Assembly: GCF_001021555.1 (NCBI RefSeq)
Contig: NZ_LDCP01000001.1
Location: 992,001-1,056,000, forward strand
Direction: 5' to 3'
DNA length: 64,000 bases
From: Aurantiacibacter marinus
GTDB taxonomy: Bacteria; Pseudomonadota; Alphaproteobacteria; Sphingomonadales; Sphingomonadaceae
Each line of letters opens with the position of its first letter. Within the stretch, counting starts at the first letter, position 1. Shown piece by piece: positions 8,164-15,490 of the stretch. The notes below the pieces were generated by a model. It had not been told where the DNA came from and made no database searches. It saw only the letters and a list, made by a program, of their open reading frames with translations. A program made the position numbers and the translations under genes.

Positions 8164-9045
8164 ATGGCCGAGTCGAATATCGATACAGCTGTGAAGAGCG
8201 AGAACAGCGTAACCACGGCATCCGCCGAGGCTGCTTCTGCTGCACCGCAGCCCGCCAAGGCAAACCCTCTCGTCGATTCTTTGAAAGCTGACGCTGCGGA
8301 AAATACCGCATCCAAGGCACCAGAAGTGCCTGCCAAGGCTCCAGTCGCAAAGACACCGGCGAAAAAGGCTGCTGCGAAAAAAGCGCCTGTCAAAAAGCCA
8401 GTCGCCAAGAAAGTGGTCGCCAAGAAGGCAGTCGCCAAAAAGCCTGCCGCCAAAAAACCCGCCCCCAAGGCCAGTGCAAAACCTGCGCCCAAGAAGGCGG
8501 CTCCGACCAAATCTGCTGCGAAGCCTGTGAAGGCAAATGCGGCAGCGAAACCGAAATCAACTGTTAAAGTACTCAAGGAAAAAATCATGGCCACCAAGAC
8601 CACCAAGACCACCGACTTCACCAATGTAGTGACCGACACGCTGACCGGCGCTGTCAACGAAATGCAGACCCGCGCTCAGTCCGCTTACGAAAAGAGCACC
8701 GAAGCGATGTCGGAAATGACCGATTTCGCCAAGGGCAACGTCGAAGCAGTTGTCGAAAGCGGCAAGCTCCTCGTTGAAGGCGTGCAGACCATGGGCACAA
8801 CCTATGCTGACGAAGCCAAGACCGCCTATGAAACCGCAACTGCGGACATCAAGGAAATGGCCTCGATCAAGAGCCCGACCGACCTGTTCCAGCTTCAGGG
8901 CAAGATCATGCGTCGCAACTTTGACGCGATGATTGCCGCCACCACGAAGAATACAGATGCCGCAATGAAGCTGGCAAACGACGCTGTCGCTCCGATTTCG
9001 GGCCGCGTGAGCGTTGCCACGGAAAAGATGTCTAAGGTCGCCTAA
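8164..9045 (+). CDS. phaP: Phasin with Lys/Ala/Pro-rich N-terminal extension
   Basis: A 293-residue granule-associated protein. Residues 1-45 are acidic and Ala-rich; residues about 50-140 are a low-complexity AKKPxA stretch like histone H1 or the PhaF tail; residues 142-293 form the amphipathic helical phasin domain (ATKTTKTTDFTNVVTDTLTG onward, with LFQLQGKIMRRNFDAM). Phasins coat PHA granules, and basic tails of this type can bind DNA and help share granules at division. Start is supported by GAGGAAAA just upstream. A second start with its own ribosome site lies in frame at 8587. Expression is likely controlled by the operators at 8062-8126; a terminator follows. Confidence 0.85.
   Translation: MAESNIDTAVKSENSVTTASAEAASAAPQPAKANPLVDSLKADAAENTASKAPEVPAKAPVAKTPAKKAAAKKAPVKKPVAKKVVAKKAVAKKPAAKKPAPKASAKPAPKKAAPTKSAAKPVKANAAAKPKSTVKVLKEKIMATKTTKTTDFTNVVTDTLTGAVNEMQTRAQSAYEKSTEAMSEMTDFAKGNVEAVVESGKLLVEGVQTMGTTYADEAKTAYETATADIKEMASIKSPTDLFQLQGKIMRRNFDAMIAATTKNTDAAMKLANDAVAPISGRVSVATEKMSKVA
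8575..8589 (+). promoter_or_regulatory. Possible internal translation start in phasin gene
   Basis: AAGGA at 8575-8579, seven bases of spacer, then ATG at 8587 in the phasin frame (codon 142). The start falls exactly at the junction between the basic tail and the phasin domain and would give a 152-residue phasin without the tail. Confidence 0.4.
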
Positions 9046-9093
9046 GCGATTTTTCGTATTGCAACCGTCACACTCCGTGATGGCGGTTGATGC

Positions 9094-9128
9094 AAAAGGC
9101 CGGTCGGCGTGAGCTGCCCGGCCTTTTT
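9094..9128 (+). terminator. Intrinsic terminator after the phasin gene
   Basis: A ten-base stem, AAAAGGCCGG (9094-9103) with CCGGCCTTTT (9118-9127), ending in a run of T residues. It lies about 50 bases after the phasin stop and supports placing the clpS start downstream of it. Confidence 0.85.
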
Positions 9129-9242
9129 GCATTTTTTGCGCGTAAGCCAGACGCCAAATCGACTCGTCTTGCCGCTTTCTTTGATGAAAGACCAAAGCAC
9201 CCCTTGCAGCATTCGCTTCCGATACGATATTTGCTCTTCCTC

Positions 9243-9674
9243 ATGAACTGCGATTATCCATCCGATTCTGCCCTGCCGTGGGCTGTAACCTGCATTGCTG
9301 CCGGGCCAGATGATGGCGCTGATGCTGGTGGCGGGGACTCTGGCGACGGGGACTCTGGCGATCCGGGTTCAGGAGATGAAGGTCAGATCGGGCTGGCAAC
9401 CAAAACGCGGACCAAGCCAAAGAAGCCCAGCATGTACAAGGTGCTGATGCTGAACGACGATTACACTCCGATGGAATTCGTTGTGCTTGTGCTGAAACGC
9501 TATTTCCGGATGGATCTGGAACAGGCGACGCGCGTGATGCTGCAGGTCCACCAGAAGGGCGTCGGCGTGTGCGGTATCTTCCCCTATGAAGTCGCCGAAA
9601 CGAAGGTCAATCAGGTGATGGATTTCGCCAAGGAAAACCAGCACCCGCTGCAATGCACGCTGGAAAAGGCCTGA
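9243..9674 (+). CDS. clpS: ATP-dependent Clp protease adaptor ClpS
   Basis: ClpS binds N-degron substrates and hands them to ClpA/ClpAP. The core (about residues 64-143) is typical: [20 protein letters not shown], then [24 protein letters not shown] and HPLQCTLEK. The N-terminal 60 residues hold a Gly/Asp/Ser low-complexity stretch with a repeated GDSGD, made by a 15-bp tandem duplication near 9335-9364. The reading frame is open further left, but that part lies over the phasin terminator, so ATG 9243 is chosen; its ribosome site is weak. It is followed by lptF 91 bases later. Confidence 0.9.
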   Translation: MNCDYPSDSALPWAVTCIAAGPDDGADAGGGDSGDGDSGDPGSGDEGQIGLATKTRTKPKKPSMYKVLMLNDDYTPMEFVVLVLKRYFRMDLEQATRVMLQVHQKGVGVCGIFPYEVAETKVNQVMDFAKENQHPLQCTLEKA

Positions 9675-9698
9675 GCGCACAAACATGAGCGCACAAAC
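9672..9698. repeat. 13-bp tandem duplication at the clpS stop codon
   Basis: TGAGCGCACAAAC occurs at 9672-9684 and again at 9686-9698. The first copy contains the clpS stop codon. Confidence 0.8.
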
Positions 9699-9765
9699 AA
9701 AGGTTTCATGCGGGGCTGACCTGCCCCGCAAATGCCGCTAAGGCACGGATAGCTTCCGCAACAGT

Positions 9766-11061
9766 GTGAAACCCTTGTCCCGCTTCATTACCGCAACAGA
9801 CCGCTATATCTTCCGGCTCGTTATCGTGCCGATGATCGGCGTGTTCGTGCTCGCGGCCAGCTTGCTGCTGCTGGAAAAGATGCTGCGCCTGTTCGAATTT
9901 GTCAGCATGGAAGGCGGGCCTGTCGGTGTCGTTTTCAAGATGCTGCTCAATCTTATTCCCGAATATGCAGGGCTTGCGATCCCTCTGGGCCTGATGCTGG
10001 GCATATTGTTCGCCTTTCGCAAACTGGCCGTGTCGAGCGAGCTGGATGTGATGCGGGCAGTTGGCTGGTCGTACAACCGCCTGCTGCGCGTACCCTATCT
10101 TATCACCATTGCACTGATGGTGCTGAATTTCGCGATCGTCGGATTTATCCAGCCGCAATCGCGCTTCGCCTATGAAGAGATGGAATTCGAACTGCGTTCC
10201 GGCGCGTTGGGCGCATCGATCAAAGTCGGGGAATTTAATTCCATAGAGGACCGCATGGCACTGCGCATCGAGGGCAGTGAGGATTCGGGCCGCGAATTGC
10301 GCGGCATTTTTGCGCGGCTGGCCGATGACAACGGACAGGTCCTGTCCATTACCGCGCGAGAAGGGCGCTTTCTTGCCAATCGGGAGGATCGCAATACGAT
10401 CATCCTGCGGTTGATGGACGGTACAATTGTGCACGAGGTGGAGAAAGGCTCTCCGCGCGTTCTAAGCTTCAGCCAGCATGACTTGCCGATAGATTTGCCT
10501 GCGTTGCAAGAATTCCGTGAACGCGGAGAAGATGAACGCGAATATGTGCTGCCCGAACTGCTCGAAATCGGATGGAGTTCTAGCAGCACGGCGCAGGAAC
10601 GCGTCGGCAGCCTTGCCAATTTCAATTACCGGATGGTCGAAGTTGTGATGATGATCATGTTGCCGCTGCTGGCGGTCGCGCTGGCCATCCCTCCCAAAAG
10701 ATCGACCAGTTCGCTTGGCGTATTTCTCTCGATCGTGATTGTCGTCGCTTATCACAAGGTCAATCAATACGGCGCGGAAGTCGCCGCTATTGGCCAGCTT
10801 GATCCGTTCCTGGCTCTCTGGGGACCATTCGCGGTCCTCGCTGCGATGATCGGGTGGATGTATTATCAGATTGCCTATGTGCCTGGCGGGCAGGCGATTG
10901 GCTTCCTCGAGACATTTTATTCCAAGATCGGCCGCGCCATCGGCCGCCTGTTTGGCCGCGAAAGGTTGAAGGGCGTGGTTCCGGAAAGCCAGTTCGGCGA
11001 GGATGAAGAAGCTAACGAGGCCATCGAAGCGGCCTTGCAGGAGGCGCGCGGTGCTGCTTGA
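9766..11061 (+). CDS. lptF: LPS export permease LptF
   Basis: A YjgP/YjgQ-family permease subunit of the LptB2FG transporter, which extracts lipopolysaccharide from the inner membrane and feeds it into the periplasmic Lpt bridge. There are three N-terminal membrane segments with YIFRLVIVPMIGVFVLA and LIPEYAGLAIPLGLMLGI, a periplasmic jellyroll domain (about residues 145-265) and three C-terminal segments. It is 431 residues long, longer than E. coli LptF, because of a C-terminal acidic extension. The start is GTG at 9766 (no ATG available). It overlaps lptG by 11 bases. Confidence 0.9.
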   Translation: MKPLSRFITATDRYIFRLVIVPMIGVFVLAASLLLLEKMLRLFEFVSMEGGPVGVVFKMLLNLIPEYAGLAIPLGLMLGILFAFRKLAVSSELDVMRAVGWSYNRLLRVPYLITIALMVLNFAIVGFIQPQSRFAYEEMEFELRSGALGASIKVGEFNSIEDRMALRIEGSEDSGRELRGIFARLADDNGQVLSITAREGRFLANREDRNTIILRLMDGTIVHEVEKGSPRVLSFSQHDLPIDLPALQEFRERGEDEREYVLPELLEIGWSSSSTAQERVGSLANFNYRMVEVVMMIMLPLLAVALAIPPKRSTSSLGVFLSIVIVVAYHKVNQYGAEVAAIGQLDPFLALWGPFAVLAAMIGWMYYQIAYVPGGQAIGFLETFYSKIGRAIGRLFGRERLKGVVPESQFGEDEEANEAIEAALQEARGAA

Positions 11062-12148
11062 TTTCTTTCCCTCACGGCGACTGACGATTTATCTCGCCAA
11101 GATGTTCGCGCTGCGCATCATTGCAGTGCTGGCGATGCTGGTTCTGGTATTGCTGATGCTCGACCTGCTCGGAAAAACCGGGAACATTCTTGCCGTAGAC
11201 GGCAATGGCGATGCCGAAATCTGGAAATATGCTTCGCTGCGCGCACCGCAACTGGCGGCGCGGTTCCTGCCCTATTCGGTTCTGCTGGCAACGATCATCA
11301 CGCTGGCGGGGCTGAACCAGAATTCCGAAGTGATTGCGATGAAGGCCGCGGGGCTTTCGGCGCATCAGATCCTTGCGCCTCTGTTGCTTAGCGGGATGGT
11401 AGTTTCGGTTATCTCCTTCACATTTAACGAACGCGTCGTTACGCGCGCCAACGCCACGCTGTCGGCCTGGGAGAATGTTGATTACGCGGCTGTTCCTGTT
11501 GAACCGGCTTCGCGCGGCAATGTCTATTTCAGCGACGGGCGTAATATCTTGATGGCGGCCAGCGCATCGGGCCGGGGTGAGCAGACGGTGTTTACCGATG
11601 TCACCTTTTACGAACGCGACGATAACGACATGATCGCGCGTCAGATTCGTGCAGAATCCGCCAGCTTCGCCAATCCCGGCTGGCAGTTGCAGGGCGCCGT
11701 CGCCTTCTCCGTGGCGCGCGCACAAACGCAGGAACTGGGCGATGTAATCGTCGCGCCCGGCGTAACGCTGGGCCAGGTGGAGCTTGGCCGGGTCAATCCC
11801 GATGCCGAGACCTTGCCGCAGCTTTCGCGCAGTATCGCGGCGCTTGAATCCTCCGGCCGCCGCACAAGCGAGCTGGAAGCGAAATGGTGGCACAAGATCT
11901 CGGGTCCTCTGTCTGCCATGCTGATGCCGCTGCTGGGCGCTGTCGCCGGGTTTGGCCTTGCGCGATCAGGTAACCTTTTCGTCCGCGCTGTGATTGGCAT
12001 GGCGCTTGGCTTTGCCTATTTCGTGGTCGACAATGCCGCCTTGGCAATGGGCAGTTTTGGTGGATACCCGCCGCTGCTGGCGGCATGGGCGCCGTTCTTC
12101 CTGTTTCTGCTGGTTGGTGAAACTGTCTTGGTACGCACCGAAGAATAA
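11051..12148 (+). CDS. lptG: LPS export permease LptG
   Basis: The partner permease of LptF, 365 residues. It begins LLDFFPSRRLTIYLAKMFALR with the membrane segment VLAMLVLVLLMLDLLGK, has NQNSEVIAMKAAGLS (the cytoplasmic coupling helix that meets LptB), a periplasmic domain, and C-terminal membrane segments with SAMLMPLLGAVAGFGLARSG. GTG at 11051 is chosen as start because AGGAGG (11039-11044) sits six bases upstream inside lptF; the longer frame from 11003 lacks this. The overlap with lptF indicates translational coupling. It is convergent with the desaturase gene. Confidence 0.9.
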   Translation: MLLDFFPSRRLTIYLAKMFALRIIAVLAMLVLVLLMLDLLGKTGNILAVDGNGDAEIWKYASLRAPQLAARFLPYSVLLATIITLAGLNQNSEVIAMKAAGLSAHQILAPLLLSGMVVSVISFTFNERVVTRANATLSAWENVDYAAVPVEPASRGNVYFSDGRNILMAASASGRGEQTVFTDVTFYERDDNDMIARQIRAESASFANPGWQLQGAVAFSVARAQTQELGDVIVAPGVTLGQVELGRVNPDAETLPQLSRSIAALESSGRRTSELEAKWWHKISGPLSAMLMPLLGAVAGFGLARSGNLFVRAVIGMALGFAYFVVDNAALAMGSFGGYPPLLAAWAPFFLFLLVGETVLVRTEE

Positions 12149-12181
12149 TCACGGGCACAATCGCGCCTGCTGACAAAGTGA

Positions 12182-13267
12182 CTAGTCGCTCCGGCCCATC
12201 GTGCTTTTGGCGATCCGCCCGACAAGCGGCCACATACCCCGGTGGCTCGCTTCCTCGAACGTCGAACCGGCGCCCAGATGCGCGCTGATGCGGGTGTGCG
12301 CTTCATGCAGCGAATGGTACGGCATCGAGGGGATCAGGTGATGGACAGCATGGTAGCGCAGTCCGACAGGTGCCCAGATCGCCGCAATCGTCCGGGGCAC
12401 GTTGACGCTGTCGAGATATTGCGCGGTCACTGTCATCGCTTCGCCATCATTCTCCCAGAGATGGGCCACCAGCGTGCGCAGTTGGTTGAACACGGCAACG
12501 GCAGCTGTCACGCCCATCGCAACAAGCAACGGCTTCCAACCGAGCCACAGCGGCGTAGTCATCAGAAGGATCGCCCAGAAACTCGCGCCCGCTTGCTGAA
12601 ACAGGAACCAGCCGCGCTCCTTGTCCTCCGGCGGACGACGGCGAAATTCCGGATTGATGGCGAGGGTGGAAAACCTCTCCCATGCGAAACGCCGTAGCGG
12701 GGGAACAAACAGGCCCAGTGGCGCTATCACGCCCCAGCGTACGATCAGCGCAATTGGCGCCAGTGCAGCAACCAGCACGAACAGCGGCAGGCTCCACGGT
12801 TTCATCAATGCCAATGGCATATATTCCGGGTCTTCCACCGTTCCGTACCGCGTGCGGGTGTGATGAATGCGGTGGGGGCCTTCATACATCAGGCTGGGCG
12901 TCAGCATCGGCATTCCCACCAGCATGTTCCACGCGGTGCGAAAGCCGGGCAGGGCATCGCGGTGCAGGTGACTGATTTCGTGAATGAACAGCAGTGCGCG
13001 GTAAAGTGCGAACACGGCGACTACGGCGCTCAGCAATGCCAGCCATACCGGCTCCAGCAGGATAGCGCCTGCCAGCGCGCTGTATCCTACGGCGGTGCTG
13101 ATAAGCATGTCCGGCCAGTAAATTTCAGGTCGCGCGGTATTGATGTCGCGGGTCAGCTCTACTGCTGCGCGCAGCATTGCCTTGTCATCCGGAATTTGCG
13201 CATGCACGCGGCGGCTTCCGGCGGCAGGGCCGGCAGCGGTGTCTTCAGGATGTGTCGTGGCGCTCAT
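12182..13267 (-). CDS. Membrane fatty acid desaturase family protein
   Basis: A 361-residue integral membrane di-iron enzyme. All three histidine boxes are present: HEISH within LLFIHEISHLHRD, HRIHH within EGPHRIHHTRT, and HAVHH within RYHAVHHLIPSMPYHSLHEAH. Several membrane segments separate boxes two and three. Such enzymes insert double bonds into acyl chains of lipids or hydroxylate them; the exact substrate cannot be told. Start at 13267 (MSATTHPED) is chosen over a longer frame to 13660 that would overlap the divergent GNAT-like gene. It is convergent with lptG, 33 bases apart. Confidence 0.85.
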   Translation of the reverse strand: MSATTHPEDTAAGPAAGSRRVHAQIPDDKAMLRAAVELTRDINTARPEIYWPDMLISTAVGYSALAGAILLEPVWLALLSAVVAVFALYRALLFIHEISHLHRDALPGFRTAWNMLVGMPMLTPSLMYEGPHRIHHTRTRYGTVEDPEYMPLALMKPWSLPLFVLVAALAPIALIVRWGVIAPLGLFVPPLRRFAWERFSTLAINPEFRRRPPEDKERGWFLFQQAGASFWAILLMTTPLWLGWKPLLVAMGVTAAVAVFNQLRTLVAHLWENDGEAMTVTAQYLDSVNVPRTIAAIWAPVGLRYHAVHHLIPSMPYHSLHEAHTRISAHLGAGSTFEEASHRGMWPLVGRIAKSTMGRSD

Positions 13268-13432
13268 CGCGTTACAAACTTTCCAAATGGCCCTGCGAAA
13301 ACTGGCCAGTGCAGTGGCGCATTCGCTGTGAACCTTTGCCAATAGCGCAATTGCCGCGCGCTTGACATACCGCCCCAAGCACAAGCAGGGCTTCTGCCAC
13401 ATGAACAAGGCTTCTTGAACAAAGGCGATAAC

Positions 13433-14587
13433 GTGAGCAGCCAGATAGATATCGTGCCGGTTTCGGGCAAGGGAGACCTTAGTGCATTTATCGATTGCGC
13501 TTATCGACTGAATGCAAATGACCCCAACTGGGTGCCCCCTTTGCGCGCCGATATGATCGAATTGCTCACCCCGGGGAAAAACCCGTTTCACGAACATGCC
13601 AAGATGCAATTGTTTATGGCGAAGCGCGGCGGCGAAGTCGTGGGACGTATCTCGGCCCATTATGACGAGCTGGCGCTGGCCCAGCCACCGGAACAGGGCA
13701 TGGGGCCGGGAACTGGCAATTGGGGAATGTTCGAAGCGGCAGACGCGGATGTGTCGGCAGCGTTGATTGCGCGGGCCGAAGACTGGTTGCGGGAACAGGG
13801 CATGACGCGGGTTCTTGCGCCTATCAGCCTATCGATCTGGGAAGAGCCCGGGCTGCTTGTAAAAGGGCATGATCATCCCCCCATGCTGCTGACCGGTCAT
13901 CACAATGCCGCGTATCAGGGTTGGGTCGAAGGCCAGGGCTATGACACGGCAAAGCGCCTGTTCACCTATGATCTTGATGTCAGAAAGGGCTTCTCTCCGC
14001 TGATCAACCGCATCGTGACATCAGGAGAGCGCAGCCCGCGCATCCATCTGCGAACTGTCGACAAGAGCAATTTCGCGCGGGATGCCGCGATCTGCATCAA
14101 GATCCTGAACGATGCGTGGTCGAAGAACTGGGGCTTTGTACCTTTTACCGAAGCCGAAATTTCCTACGGCACAAAAAAGCTCAAACCATTGATACTCGAA
14201 GGCGCAAACATGATTGCCGAAGTTGATGGAGAGCCTGCCGCTTTCATGCTGGCATGGCCGGATATCAATCAAAAGCTGAAGGAATTCGATGGTAAGCTGT
14301 TGCCGTTCAACTGGGCAAAGCTGCTTTGGTGGCTGCGGGATCCGCCCCAGGCCTCGTTTCGTGTTCCGTTGATGGGCGTGGTGTCGAAATACCAGAATTC
14401 CCGCCTTGCCAGCCAGCTTGCTTTCATGATGATCGAATACATTCGCCGTTATGCCATGGACGAACATAATGCGGAGCGCGGCGAAGTTGGCTGGGTGCTG
14501 GAAGACAACCAGGGGATGGTTGCCATTGCGGACGCCATCGATTCCAAGGTCAATCGCGAATATCGTATCTACAGCAAGACTTTGTAG
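13433..14587 (+). CDS. GNAT-like N-acyltransferase family protein
   Basis: A 384-residue protein with two weakly similar halves of acyltransferase (GNAT) type. The N-terminal part has FMAKRGGEVVGRISAHYDE (strand pair around residues 64-82) and WGMFEAADADVSAALIARAEDWL; the C-terminal part has AEVDGEPAAFMLAWPDI and QLAFMMIEYI. No substrate is known. Start is uncertain: TTG 13415 opens the frame, but GTG 13433 has AAAGG seven bases upstream and is preferred. It is divergent from the desaturase gene and upstream of the stress-response locus. Confidence 0.6.
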   Translation: MSSQIDIVPVSGKGDLSAFIDCAYRLNANDPNWVPPLRADMIELLTPGKNPFHEHAKMQLFMAKRGGEVVGRISAHYDELALAQPPEQGMGPGTGNWGMFEAADADVSAALIARAEDWLREQGMTRVLAPISLSIWEEPGLLVKGHDHPPMLLTGHHNAAYQGWVEGQGYDTAKRLFTYDLDVRKGFSPLINRIVTSGERSPRIHLRTVDKSNFARDAAICIKILNDAWSKNWGFVPFTEAEISYGTKKLKPLILEGANMIAEVDGEPAAFMLAWPDINQKLKEFDGKLLPFNWAKLLWWLRDPPQASFRVPLMGVVSKYQNSRLASQLAFMMIEYIRRYAMDEHNAERGEVGWVLEDNQGMVAIADAIDSKVNREYRIYSKTL

Positions 14588-14620
14588 TCAGACCGTTCAT
14601 GGATATTGCTTGCTGGCCGG

Positions 14621-14646
14621 GGAACCACTTTGGACCAGTCAGCGTT
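14621..14646 (+). promoter_or_regulatory. EcfG-type promoter of the response-regulator gene
   Basis: GGAAC (14621-14625), 17-base spacer, CGTT (14643-14646): an exact match to the GGAAC-N16/17-CGTT consensus of the general stress sigma factor EcfG. It ends 41 bases before the GTG start of the response regulator. Confidence 0.8.
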
Positions 14647-14686
14647 TGGACCGCAGATGCTAATGTAGCATCCGGAGGGTCCCTGT

Positions 14687-15154
14687 GTGAAATCGCCGTC
14701 GTTCAAGAAAACCAGCGCAAAACCTCGCCCGCAGAGCAAAGAAAAACCGCAGGCGGAGCGAACTGTATTGAACCGGGTTCTGCTGGTGGAAGATGATCCA
14801 ATTCTGGCGATGGCACTGGAGGATGCGTTCCTCAATGCCGGAACCGCTGATGTGGTCATATGCCAGAGCATGAAGGCCACCGTCCAGGAACTGGAAAAGG
14901 GCAGCCGCCCCGATGCGATTGTTCTGGATGTGCATCTGGCAGACCGGGACGATGGCTGGGCTATCGCAGAACTTGTCGACATGCTTGGTCCGCGCCGACC
15001 ACGCATCGCGTTTTCGACTGGATCGCCAGACGAAATTCCGGCTACGATCGCGGAAATGGGGCCGGTTTTCGAAAAACCCTATGATCCTGACCTGCTCGTC
15101 GCGGAGCTGGCTGCAGGACGCAAAAAAGGCCTGTTCGCCCGCCTGCTTGGCTAA
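14687..15154 (+). CDS. Single-domain response regulator, SdrG/FAT-GUY-like
   Basis: A 155-residue protein with a basic Lys/Pro-rich N-terminal tail (about residues 1-27) and a full receiver: acidic residues in VEDD (34-37), phospho-acceptor Asp81 in LDVHLAD, and Lys130 in FEKPYD. The stretch FSTG at 109-112 resembles the FATG motif of FAT-GUY receivers such as SdrG of Sphingomonas and MrrA of Caulobacter, which pass phosphate among kinases of the general stress response. There is no output domain. GTG start at 14687 with GGAGGG about seven bases upstream. An EcfG promoter precedes it, and phyR follows 337 bases later, so a role in the PhyR pathway is likely but inferred. Confidence 0.8.
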   Translation: MKSPSFKKTSAKPRPQSKEKPQAERTVLNRVLLVEDDPILAMALEDAFLNAGTADVVICQSMKATVQELEKGSRPDAIVLDVHLADRDDGWAIAELVDMLGPRRPRIAFSTGSPDEIPATIAEMGPVFEKPYDPDLLVAELAAGRKKGLFARLLG

Positions 15155-15228
15155 TGGTGTCTAACAGGATGAGCGCGTTATCATCCTGATAGCTAAGACA
15201 GTTTCCTAGAATGTCTCGATCATAACCG

Positions 15229-15315
15229 AAAAAAGGCCCCCGCTCTGGTGAGCGGAGGCCTTCGGGATCATATCACCGCCGCTTGGACGGGAGGGGGGGG
15301 TCTCGGCGGTGATGT
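15229..15315 (-). ncRNA. Predicted EcfG-dependent small RNA with C-rich loop (GsrN-like)
   Basis: On the minus strand an EcfG-like promoter (15346-15322) would start a transcript near 15315. The RNA then has an 8-bp perfect hairpin, TCACCGCC (15312-15305) with GGCGGTGA (15280-15273), whose 24-base loop carries eight consecutive C residues followed by TCCC. After a short linker comes an 11-bp stem, GGCCTCCGCTC with GAGCGGGGGCC (one G-U pair, loop ACCA), and six T residues (15234-15229), a textbook intrinsic terminator. Total length is about 87 nt. The layout matches Caulobacter GsrN: stress sigma promoter, exposed C-rich 5' loop that pairs with mRNA leaders, terminator. No convincing protein fits here. 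Homology to GsrN is not shown. Confidence 0.65.
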
Positions 15316-15321
15316 AGCTTA

Positions 15322-15346
15322 AATGGCCGGCCCGATTTTCAGTTCC
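15322..15346 (-). promoter_or_regulatory. Near-consensus EcfG promoter for the small RNA
   Basis: On the minus strand GGAAC (15346-15342), a 16-base spacer, then CATT (15325-15322). It differs from the GGAAC-N16-CGTT consensus at one base. A start 6-8 bases downstream falls right before the first hairpin of the RNA. Confidence 0.55.
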
Positions 15347-15433
15347 CGGCGGTTTCACGATTTTCGAATCTTTTTTCGTGGCAGTAGGATACAAGACCAA
15401 ATACCATCGGTCCCACCTGGCAAAAAACTAGCT

Positions 15434-15458
15434 GGAACCGAGTGCCGTACAAGGCGTT
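15434..15458 (+). promoter_or_regulatory. EcfG promoter of phyR
   Basis: GGAAC (15434-15438), 16-base spacer, CGTT (15455-15458), an exact EcfG consensus. It ends 32 bases before the phyR ATG, giving a short leader and positive feedback of the stress response on phyR. Confidence 0.88.
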
Positions 15459-15490
15459 CATTGTCGATCAACACTTCCGGAAGGGTAAAT

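Larger units (their letters stand above)
15155..15490. other. Intergenic region between the response regulator and phyR
   Basis: A 336-base gene-free stretch. It contains the predicted small RNA (15229-15315, minus strand), its promoter (15322-15346) and the phyR promoter (15434-15458). The reading frame on the minus strand covering 15206-15400 is not supported as a gene: it runs through the two hairpins and has no ribosome site. Confidence 0.7.

Noticed and set aside
9709-9730. Inverted repeat TGCGGGG / CCCCGCA after clpS as terminator
   Set aside because: The stem is clear but no T run follows and lptF starts 36 bases later, so termination is unsupported.
13268-13660. N-terminal extension of the desaturase frame
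   Set aside because: It would overlap the divergent GNAT-like gene and adds no homologous sequence; ATG 13267 fits the family.
15206-15400. 64-residue minus-strand reading frame between the response regulator and phyR
   Set aside because: It spans the small RNA hairpins and terminator, has no ribosome site and no protein-like composition.
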